DNA of 64,000 nt, taken from assembly GCF_026151205.1 (NCBI RefSeq), contig NC_087079.1:16067445-16131444 (forward strand), read 5' to 3'. Source of the stretch: Bolinopsis microptera (taxonomy: Eukaryota; Ctenophora; Tentaculata; Lobata; Bolinopsidae). The notes under the pieces are model-generated. The model searched no databases, was not told the DNA's origin, and worked only from the letters and a program-made list of their open reading frames with translations. Within the stretch, counting starts at the first letter, position 1. Each line of letters begins with the position of its first letter. This document shows positions 27,201 through 39,200 of this stretch, piece by piece. Both the position numbers and the translations under genes were made by a program.

Positions 27201-30200
27201 TTCTTGCAGTACATTTATGGTGACAAGAAAAAGACTCTTTCTGCTTTGAGATTCCTAGCATACAATAGGATGATAGCGAAAAAGAGTCTCAATCCGAATA
27301 GGCTACCTCCAACAATAGCTTCAGCAACAGAGCACATCCTTAGAGCTTACTTACAGAACCATAACTGGGTCATGCTTAACGCTGACAGTCCGAATCCCCT
27401 TGACTACGGCTGGAAATTGGCTCCTGGTGGCACTTACGAACCATTTGCAACAAAAGCTATAATTGCTCCAGAGTCTATTTTGAACCTTACATGTTGTAAC
27501 TGTTCTGTCGATGTGGAACAGGCCTGTTTGACTTTCAGATGTTCATGTAGGAAATATGGCTTCAATTGTTTGCCAGCTTGTGGACGATGCCATGGTATGA
27601 ACTGCACAAACATTAGACATGATGAACCTGAAGAACAAGCGAATTTTGATTAATATTAACTGTGTATTAATAATTGTCATGGTATTTACTGAGAATACAC
27701 ATTTTAGATTAACTGTATTTGTTATTTGTAGATGAGTTTTTAAATAGATTTGAAATAAGCGTTAAAAATAATTTGGTGTATTTTTTTTCGAAATTTCAAT
27801 AAAATTTCGAAAAATTTCGAAAAATTCCATTTATTTCGAAAAATAAAGCTCCAATCGTTCTGAAACTATCATTCGCCTGCCATAATGTGGCCATTGCGGT
27901 CATTTTGCACCCCCTATGGAGATCTCAAGACCTTCGGGAGCCGAATAACCAATATTAGGGGTGGGGCGTATGGGTTCCTGGAGAAAAATGACTATAAAAA
28001 TGTTTGCCCAAAAGTTTCAGCTGGACGGTTTTTTTTGGTGGTTCCTGGGACTATGGACAACACATTCCAGTAGACAAACCTTTGTTACGAATTTGTTCAC
28101 AGATTGACCCATAAACAGCAATTCTTGCCCTAACTATATATTAGTAGTATATAAGTAGTATATTAGTGATAGTAATAATTCTCCCTCCTACAGTTTAGAT
28201 TTGCACTCCAACAGTTGATATATTCAGTTTTTCAGTTTAGATTATCCCCTAAAAGCAACATAACAGACCTCTTATCATGTTTTCTTAAATTTCAGATATC
28301 CCCTAAGGCGTGGGACTTGTTGGAGCAGAAGCTCTTCAGTTATAATATTTTAGAGAATGGATACGTAGAGGTAAGCTTCCATTGGCCTAAACCCTACCAA
28401 ATCACAAACCTAACTATCAACCTGATATATAACTCTGTGGGTATATTATCTTCATATTGACTAAACTTTTGAAGATTATATAACTCAAAATAAGGAAGAA
28501 CGTTTTTTCAGATTAACCGAAGGTCGTCCCTATCTAAAACTCTTCAGACCTTTATGGAGACGAGGGACCCCACAAAAACAGAGATCTTCAACAACACCCC
28601 TGAACCAGAGTGCTTGAGTAGGTTCTAATAACCAGTAATACCAGTAATAACCAGTAATAACCAGTAATAACCAGTAATAACCAGTAATAACCAGTAATAA
28701 CCAGTAATAACCAGTATGTAGTGTTAAGTGTAGTGATAACATCAGTCACCTAAAGCTGGCAGAGTGCCAACTGCCAAATTAAATAAATGTAGTGCCAAAT
28801 AAGAGAGTGTTAGTCACCTTTCAAGCAACTTGGAAAGTGTCTTATTAAATTATTAAATGTTCCTTTTCAGGGCTGACCCAGCTAAGCAAGGTCTCTGAGA
28901 AGGATGAGACGATATACCGGATGTACACCAATCAGAACGTTATCTCCAAGTTAGATGCTTGTGCTGAGCTGAGGTGGCTCAGTGAGATAAGAACAGTCAC
29001 TGTCATGTTTTTAGAGGTAATCTTTTTAGAACAGTCACTGTCATGTTTTTAGAGGTAATCTTTTTAGAACAGTCACTGTAATGTTTTTAGAGGTAATCTT
29101 TTTAGAACGGTCACTGTCATGTTTTTAGAGGTAATCTTTTTAGAACAGTCACTGTCATGTTTTTAGAGGTAATCTTTTTAGAACAGGTCACTGTCATTTT
29201 TTTAGAGATAATCTTTTTAGAACCGTCACTTTCATGTTTTTAGAGGTAATCTTTTTAGAACAGTCACTGTAATGTTTTTAGAGGTAATCTTTTTAGAACA
29301 GTCACTGTCATGTTTTTAGAGGTAATCTTTTTAGAACGGTCACTGTCATGTTTTTAGAGGTAATCTTTTTAGAACAGTCACTGTCATGTATTTAGAGGTA
29401 ATCTTTTTAGAACAGTCACTTTCATGTTTTTAGAGGTAATCTTTTTAGAACAGTCACTGTAATGTTTTTAGAGGTAATCTTTTTAGAACAGTCACTGTCA
29501 TTTTTTTAGAGATAATCTTTTTAGAACGGTCACTTTCATGTTTTTAGAGTTAATCTTTTTAGAACGGTCACTTTCATGTTTTTAGATGTAATCTTTTTAG
29601 AACGGTCACTTTCATATTATTAAACTTAATATTTTTACAACATTGTTCCTTTATAAATTTAACTAAATTTAACTAAACTTACAGGTGCACCTATCAGACT
29701 ACAATCCAGAAAATCACATAGATATTCTCAACACTATACAGCTAGCCTTCACAATTATATACGATCAGATGACTCGTATGTTAGGTTAGTAGTAGACTTT
29801 TAAATAAGTTAGATAAAATAAATTATTAAATCATTAAATATGATCAAAAAGCTCGTATGCTGGCGTTTATCTTTGAATTTGCTAAACGTCTTGGTTAGAT
29901 TTGCAGACTAATAACCTAGAGCCCGTCCTGATATATATTTATCATTTGTCTGGTGCCTCCCTGCTTATCCGACCAAATTAGGGCATTTTGCAATAAAAGT
30001 TTGAAATGAGCTTTCTCAGTAGCTATTATAGACAGAAATTATATCAGAACCAGGGTGGTGGGTTCCGCCCAGCTGCTTCTATCAGCGTCATTATCTGATT
30101 ATGCAGACAACTTGTATAAGCTGCAACGGAGATTTAATAAACAATTCGAGCAAGTTCTGATAATACTACCAGCTATGAGAGTGAATATTATGTTGTTGTT

Positions 30201-33200
30201 CAATTTTTCTACCGCAACTTTGGAAATTAAAATTGGTCAAAAAAGCGTGTTTAAAATTTTCTGCGGAAACACCAGCTGTTAATGTTTGATATTTCAGGGA
30301 CTATAAACAAGTTATACATGTTTGATAAAGGCTGCACCTTCCTCATCATATTTGGGATGCCAGGAAAGAAACACGAGGATGAACCAACCCGGGCTCTTAA
30401 AGCCGCTGATAATATAATGAAGGATTTCCACACCAAGAACCTCGAGGCTAGTATAGGTGCGTCTTTTTTTTTCTTTTTTAAAGAGAGGCTGGGCCTGGTT
30501 GGCCCACGAGAGGATAGCATATGAATGCTTTGCCTACCTCTGGGGTATGGCAGTCCTGTGGGAGGATGCCGGTGGAATCTGTGTAAGCGGGTCAAATAAA
30601 AGATTTAATATAGTCAAATTCTATTTATATTTGTGAATATTATTATTATCATTATGGAGAGGAGCGAGTTATAACACTATTATATTTATTATCTTGACAG
30701 TTGCTGTTGTAACTTAAGATTTGAAATTTGTATTCCTTGTATTCCTTGTATTCTTTTGATTATTCTATGAGTTGCTTTATATTTTTTAAATCTCTTAGTA
30801 TTTGATCTACAGAAAATGTCTGTAAACCTCTGATTATTTAGGGATCACCACTGGCAGAGCATTCTGTGGAATTATTGGTCATCCTCAAAGGCACGAATAT
30901 GGAGGTTAGATTTCATTTTCTAACATATTTTGTATTGAAATCTTTCAAATCAATCAATTAAATACAAATTTACACAATGAATGAACAACATTAAATCTTC
31001 TCAAAATATCTCATATTTTTCCTGGAATTGTCAACATATAGATATAAATAATTATACTTGTATTCTTCGTGGGTGGCTTTACTCCTTTATAATAACGATA
31101 AACGAATCATAATGAAAAATGCCAAAATCATAATAATAACTCAACGCGCTTGAACGCCCCCATGTTACCTTTAAAACCTTTTGTTATTTAACAGTTGTAT
31201 AATAAAATGTTCACTGTTGCTTAACCATCCCCCGTTTTCTAACAAATGTGCTTAAAGACCATGTTTAAAATTATGAATTCTCTAATCCAAATTGTTTTTG
31301 GGTCAAGAACCTATCCCTGAAAACCATCAGAAACCATTACAACCAATCCCTAGCCCTCAGAAACCCCCTTTTGAAACCGCTTAAAATGCCACAAATTGTC
31401 ATAAATGTTTCAAAAGTGCTTAAAAACCTCGGGTTTGTGATTGGTCTTCAAGCACTTTTGTTATAAAACGGCAGCTATAACACCCATACCCTGCAGTAAT
31501 TGGTAAGAGCGTGAATCTAGCAGCGAGGCTGATGTCTAACTATCCTAAACGTATAGCGTGTGATGACACCACGCGGACACTTTCTAATCTCGACCCTCAA
31601 GATTTCCTGAAACTGTCTTACATAAAGGTACATAACAAGGATGAAATGTTTCTACCTTAGTTAATTAACTGGGTATAGGACACAAGGGCGGAGGACACAT
31701 TTGATTTTAATATTTGAGGGAGAACACTAAACAAGTGCTTCTTGTTTCGGTGCTATCTCATATCACACACTGTAGGTGAGAACATCCCTGTACTTGGTGG
31801 TGTGATATTATGTGTGTTATATCTATACTATAATTTAAACTTGACGAAATTTCCCCGGCAACGGGGACATAGAAGAAAAAACACCGAAAATCGACCTCAA
31901 AATGACCCTCTGGTGAAATCAAACCCAGCTCGCAAATGGAGTTGAAACCTCGCCATTTTTAGCAGGGTTGTAGAAAAAGGATAGGAATAGGCTATAGCAT
32001 TCTTAGAATTTTGATTTAGGCTTTAGATTTTTTATAATTAACGTCGGAAGTGAGGTTAAATAATCGTTAGAACAATGGCGTTATTTTAGCAAAGGTTTAC
32101 TGCGCTGTTGCGTAGCAACGATAAAAATGCACGTGCGCGAGCAAGAACATCTTAACTACGCGCGTTGTTATGCTGTATGCTACGTCATAACTTCAAAACT
32201 AGCTCACATTTACGCTCACGCTATGACTTATATTCATAACTTTGGTTGTGATTGGTATTTTTTGATGCGGTAAAAAGTATCGTTTTGGGAATCCGAATAC
32301 TAACAACGCTGTTGCCATTGTTAAATAAATTCCATCATGTCTACTGTATAACAGAGCTGTATGATGAAGAGAAATTAAAACATAACTGATTTTTAAAATT
32401 TCCTCGAACAAAGCTTTCGACTAGCGGGTTTCTAGTGTTATTATGTTATAGTAGGTTGACGCGTATAGACAAAATTTAAAATAAAATTTTTTTCCCTACT
32501 CTTGCCGAAGGCAAAAAGATCGTAGGGAATAAGTAATCGGGTTTGGATATATGAGGTGGCCCGATGGACCTGCGATGATGACAAAAGTCTGCTCCTTCGC
32601 AATATATACCACTCCCCTATAATTAAGTGTATAGGAAGCGTCTGTTATGCTGCGCGCGACGCTAGCCATGTGTTAATTAATTACAGTGAAATTCATCCTT
32701 CGCAAAGTTATTTTCCGCAATTTTCTGGATTCATTTATTGTTGATGCGCGGCGCTGCATTGGTCAAATGAATCGTCAATTTTTCGCTCCTACTAAATCGC
32801 TCGCCCAAATTTTAAGAAAATTCTTGTGAAAAGGCCTTTTGGGTATGAAATTGATCTGAATCGGTGTATTTTTGGACGCTGATTCCGAATCACCCCCCAT
32901 GACGTAGGGTAAAAATGCTTCCCTGGAGAGTTATGGGCAAAAAAACCGTTTTGGTCACGTGACCGGCTAGTAAAACATGAATTCGATTGTTTAGGGCTCG
33001 GGTTAGGGTTAGGGTTGTGGTAAGGGTTATAGATAGCTTCAAGGTTATGGTTGGGGTTAGGGTTGGGATTAGGGTTTATGTAAAACCGTTTTGTACGGCT
33101 GCAAAACCGTAAAAACCAAAGTCACGTGAAATTTTTGGGCGAGCGAATTAGTAAGAGCCTCAATTTTTACCATGCACGAATCCCACTCCTTTATGAACAA

Positions 33201-36200
33201 CGTAGTATGTAAATATGGTGCAATTTTTCCAGTCACACTTTTCACTCAAAAGAATTAATGGTACAAGTACATCGTAGGGAAAATTGATCGTGCGTGGTTT
33301 AACCACGGCGAAATTCTTGTTGATGGTACAAGTTTATTACTATTTCGTTATTTAGTACGGTGTTTCATGTTTGGTTTCGCCTTCGTGTCCAGTTCCGCTC
33401 TCCATGTTAAAGTGAGTATCATGAGATCGGCTCTCGTGTCCACAATTTTAGGAAAGTACCATCCTTGTGTCCTACGCCCTCTTGTCCGGTTCCCTTGTTA
33501 AATTGTTCTGTTCAATAATTGTTTGTGTTGAATTACCTTACGAGACATATTTATATGGTACGAAATTTGGGGATTTTTGGAAAAAATCCCCATATTTTCG
33601 TACTACCAAAATTGTGGCCGCCATTTCAAAATCCCACACATTAATTTTTATGTAATTGGCTTAAATAGGGCTAATTTGAGGTGAATTTGTCAAATAAGTT
33701 GTTTTACGTGTTTTGTGAGACACGGACACGCATTTCTCAGGTAAATAGAAAGTTACTTATTATAAAAATTACTGAATAGAAAATACTGGTTTTTCAGTGT
33801 TACGTGAAAAACGTGCGTCAGATTCAAAATTAGGGTTAGAAGTCAAACTTAGTCTCACATTCAAGAGTAGGGGAGACTTAATTGACAAGCTCAAACTTCT
33901 GTTGAGGGAGACATACACCTGGGACTACACCGGTGAGCAGACTCAAAGTGAAAGAGACGACGATGAAGACGATTTAAACGAAGAGAATGATTTTTAATTA
34001 ATTTAGTTTTTCACGATTTTTAAAAATTCCATCAAAAACTGATTTTGATTTCTCTGAAATAATTTAGCGTGAAAATGCGACAATTTAATTTGGGGTACGA
34101 AATTTGGGGATTTCTGAAAAAAATCCCCATAGTTTCGTTCCCCCATAATTCCGATCCCCAGAATTATGATCCACATAAATATGTCTTGTAAGGTATTGTA
34201 AATAATCAATAATTATTAATATTGAACTAATTTTAATTTCAAATAATTTAATTGTAACATAATGTTTAATCATTGTTAACCTATTTGTTTGTTGCTTAAA
34301 TTGTACTTTAATCAGATGAAAGGTGTCCCCTCTAACAATGTTCACTACGAGTATAAGATAGACAGAAGGAAAGACAGACTCTTCAGTACCTTCATTCCTC
34401 CTCAGCAGATCGAGGACGATGGGGGAAAGATTATAGGTTGGCTAATTAATGATTAATTAATGGTTAATTAATGATTAATTAATGGTTAATCAATGATTAA
34501 TTAATGGCTAATTAATGATTAATTAATGGTTAATCAATGATTAATTAATGGCTAATTAATGATTAATTAATGGTTAATCAATGGTTAATTAATGGCTAAT
34601 TTATTATTAATTAATGGTTAGTTAATGGTTAGTTAATGGTTAACTAATGGTTAGTTAATGGTTAATTGATGGTTCATTAATTACTTGTTATATGTTAGTA
34701 GCAATTTTAGAATGCCAGTATTTTCCTCTCCCAGTGATATTGTTAAAACTACTAATTTATTGCTCTATAAACTGAATGATTAATTATCTAATAATTAATA
34801 CCAGGTAGAGTGGAAGAGATGAAGATATTCGAGCAGGAACTTACCAGACTAATAGAACAACCTAAGGAGGACCCCCCAGGTATGTAAACAGGAATGTATA
34901 CTATTTATCCGCTGTGACGTGTGAACTGAGTTTTAAATAGTAGGTGGAGAAGTTGCTGGCAACTGCGCAACTATTTCTCCAACCTAGCAATTAATATTTT
35001 ACAGTCTCTGGATCTGACACTGTAAAGTCCATAGTTATGAAGATAGAATCAGCGACTGGTATGGGCAAGACAAGGTTGCTTCAGGAGATGAAGAACGTTG
35101 CAGAGAAAAAGAAAGTCAGGTAACAAATAAGCTTTTTCTCATTCGCTGGTAAACCTCAAATCAAAGTTAAGAGTCTTGATTATTTTTAGCGGGCTTTTAC
35201 TCGCTATGATGACCGTGATTTGGAGCGGAGCCGTTTTTCTGGTAACCATTCTTCTAGAACTTCTTTCTGCCCTCAGGGTTATATTTGCGGCGGCTGGTGC
35301 TGTGGAACATGCCACACCCCACTTTGCTATCAAAGCTCTTCTTGTCCAAATGTTCAGGTAACTGCAAATAAAATAGTTTATTAATTGATTGAAAGTAGGT
35401 AACACAAATATCTGTATTTCTTGACTTTAATTGCGGAAACTACAAATTTGAAATATAGATATGGTTTCAAATAATAACTACCTTACTCGGGAATATTATA
35501 GCGGGTTAATTTATGACTGGGAAAATTAATGACCGGGAAAAATATGGCGGAATTTTCCAAAACCCACCAAGCATCAAAATGTATTACTATTAGTTTACCT
35601 TACTCGGGAACATTATAGCGGGTTAATTTATGACTGGGAAAATTAATGACCGGGAAAAATATGGCGGAATTTTCCAAAACCCATCACTTTATCCCAGTCA
35701 TAATATTCCCAATATTATGACACAATCACACACAATTCTGACCAGGTTGATGGAATGTTGCTCAGCTACGGACCGGGCAGATGTTATTATAAAGTTCGTA
35801 GAGGAGGATATGATAAAAGAGATATACTTGTTAAACGAGCTGCTTAAAATACACGTAAGTATTCTTCCCTCCTCCTCCTTCTTCTTTCTCCTCGACTAAT
35901 GTGTATTCTACCCTCCTCCTCCTTCTTCTTTCTCCTCGACTAATGTGTATTCTACCCTCCCCCTCCTTCTTCTTTCTCCTCGACTAATGTGTATTCTACC
36001 CTCCCCCTCCTTCTTCTTTCTCCTCGACAAATGTGTATTCTACCCTCCTCCTCCTTCTTCTATCTCCTCGACTAATGTGTATTCTACCCTCCCCCTCCTT
36101 CTTCTTTCTCCTCGACTAATGTGTATTCTACCCTCCTCCTCCTTCTTCTTTCTCCTCGACTAATGTGTATTCTACCCTCCCCCTCCTTCTTCTTTCTCCT

Positions 36201-39200
36201 CGACAAATGTGTATTCTACCCTCCTCATCCTTCTTCTATCTCCTCGACTAATGTGTATTCTACCCTCCCCCTCCTTCTTCTTTCTACCCTCCCCCTCCTT
36301 CTTCTTCTTTCTACCCTCCCCCTCCTTCTTCTTTCTCCTCGACTAATGTGTATTCTACCCTCCCCCTCCTTCTTCTTTCTCCTCGACTAATGTGTATTCT
36401 ACCCTCCCCCTCCTTCTTCTTTCTCCTCGACAAATGTGTATTCTACCCTCCTCCTCCTTCTTCTATCTCCTCGACTAATGTGTATTCTACCCTCCTCCTC
36501 CTTCTTCTTTCTCTTCGACTAATGTGTATTCTACCCTCCCCCTCCTTCTTCTTTCTCCTCGACTAATGTGTATTCTACCCTCCCCCTCCTTCTTCTTTCT
36601 CCTCGACTAATGTGTATTCTACCCTCCCCCTCCTTCTTCTTTCTCCTCGACTAATGTGTATTCTACCCTCCCCCTCCTTCTTCTTTCTCCTCGACTAATG
36701 TGTATTCTACCCTCCCCCTCCTTCTTCTTTCTACCCTCCCCCTCCTTCTTCTTTCTACCCTCCCCCTCCTTCTTCTTTCTACCCTCCCCCTCCTTCTTCT
36801 TTCTACCCTCCCCCTCCTTCTTCTTTCTACCCTCCCCTCCTTCTTTCTCCTCGACTAATGTGTATTCTACCCTCCACCTCCTTCTTCTTTCTACCCTCCC
36901 CCTCCTTCTTCTTTCTCCTCGACTAATGTGTATTCTACCCTCCCCCTCCTTCTTCTTTCTCCTCGACTAATGTGTATTCTACCCTCCCCCTCCTTCTTCT
37001 TTCTCCTCGACTAATGTGTATTCTACCCTCCCCCTCCTTCTTCTTTCTCCTCGACAAATGTGTATTCTACCCTCCTCCTCCTTCTTCTATCTCCTCGACT
37101 AATGTGTATTCTACCCTCCTCCTCCTTCTTCTTTCTCCTCGACAAATGTGTATTCTACCCTCCTCCTCCTTCTTCTATCTCCTCGACTAATGTGTATTCT
37201 ACCCTCCCCCTCCTTCTTCTTTCTCCTCGACTAATGTGTATTCTACCCTCCTCCTCCTTCTTCTTTCTCCTCGACTAATGTGTATTCTACCCTCCCCCTC
37301 CTTCTTCTTTCTCCTCGACAAATGTGTATTCTACCCTCCTCATCCTTCTTCTATCTCCTCGACTAATGTGTATTCTACCCTCCCCCTCCTTCTTCTTTCT
37401 ACCCTCCCCCTCCTTCTTCTTCTTTCTACCCTCCCCCTCCTTCTTCTTTCTCCTCGACTAATGTGTATTCTACCCTCCCCCTCCTTCTTCTTTCTCCTCG
37501 ACTAATGTGTATTCTACCCTCCCCCTCCTTCTTCTTTCTCCTCGACAAATGTGTATTCTACCCTCCTCCTCCTTCTTCTATCTCCTCGACTAATGTGTAT
37601 TCTACCCTCCTCCTCCTTCTTCTTTCTCTTCGACTAATGTGTATTCTACCCTCCCCCTCCTTCTTCTTTCTCCTCGACTAATGTGTATTCTACCCTCCCC
37701 CTCCTTCTTCTTTCTCCTCGACTAATGTGTATTCTACCCTCCCCCTCCTTCTTCTTTCTCCTCGACTAATGTGTATTCTACCCTCCCCCTCCTTCTTCTT
37801 TCTCCTCGACTAATGTGTATTCTACCCTCCCCCTCCTTCTTCTTTCTACCCTCCCCCTCCTTCTTCTTTCTACCCTCCCCCTCCTTCTTCTTTCTACCCT
37901 CCCCCTCCTTCTTCTTTCTACCCTCCCCCTCCTTCTTCTTTCTACCCTCCCCTCCTTCTTTCTCCTCGACTAATGTGTATTCTACCCTCCACCTCCTTCT
38001 TCTTTCTACCCTCCCCCTCCTTCTTCTTTCTCCTCGACTAATGTGTATTCTACCCTCCCCCTCCTTCTTCTTTCTCCTCGACTAATGTGTATTCTACCCT
38101 CCCCCTCCTTCTTCTTTCTCCTCGACTAATGTGTATTCTACCCTCCCCCTCCTTCTTCTTTCTCCTCGACTAATGTGTATTCTACCCTCCCCCTCCTTCT
38201 TCTTTCTCCTCGACTAATGTGTATTCTACCCTCCCCCTCCTTCTTCTTTCTACCCTCCCCCTCCTTCTTCTTTCTACCCTCCCCCTCCTTCTTCTTTCTA
38301 CCCTCCCCCTCCTTTTTCTATCTACCCTCCCCCTCCTTCTTCTTTCTACCCTCCCCCTCCTTCTTCTTTCTACCCTCCCCCTCCTTCTTCTTTCTACCCT
38401 CCCCCTCCTTCTTCTTTCTACCCTCCCCCTCCTTCTTCTTTCTACCCTCCCCCTCCTTCTTCTTTCTACCCTCCCCCTCCTTCTTCTTTCTACCCTCCCC
38501 CTCCTTCTTCTTTCTACCCTCCCCCTCCTTCTTCTTTCTACCCTCCCCCTCCTTCTTCTTTCTACCCTCCCCCTCCTTCTTCTTTCTACCCTCCCCCTCC
38601 TTCTTCTATCTACCCTCCCCTCCTTCTTCTTTCTACCCTCCCCCTCCTCCTTCTTTCTACCCTCCCCTCCTCCTTCTTTCTACCCTCCCCCTCCTTCTTC
38701 TATCTACCCTCCCCTCCTTCTTTCTCCTCGACTAATGTGTATTCTACCCTCCACCTCCTTCTTCTTTCTCCTCGACTAATGTGTATTCTACCCTCCCCCT
38801 CCTTCTTCTTTCTACCCTCCCCCTCCTTCTTCTTTCTACCCTCCCCCTCCTTCTTCTTTCTACCCTCCCCCTCCTTCTTCTTTCTACCCTCCCCCTCCTT
38901 CTTCTTTCTCCTCGACTAATGTGTATTCTACCCTCCCCCTCCTTCTTCTTTCTCCTCAACTAATGTGTATTCTACCCTCCCCCTCCTTCTTCTTTCTCCT
39001 CGACTAATGTGTATTCTACCCTCCCCCTCCTTCTTCTTTCTCCTCAAGTAATGTGTATTCTACCCTCCCCCTCCTTCTTCTTTCTCCTCAACTAATATGT
39101 ATTCTACCCTCCCCCTCATTCTTCTTTCTTCTCGACTAATGTTGGCAATATTCAACTCTCATTAATGGTTTTTTCATGAGCCTTTGTATAACAATAATTA

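Noticed and set aside
30055-30282. 75-residue frame before exon 11
   Set aside because: Starts with a non-ATG codon, lacks homology, and exon 10 joins exon 11 in phase without it.
35859-38963. Many Ser-Pro-Phe and Leu-Pro repeat frames
   Set aside because: Products of the pyrimidine-rich intron array between cyclase exons 18 and 19.
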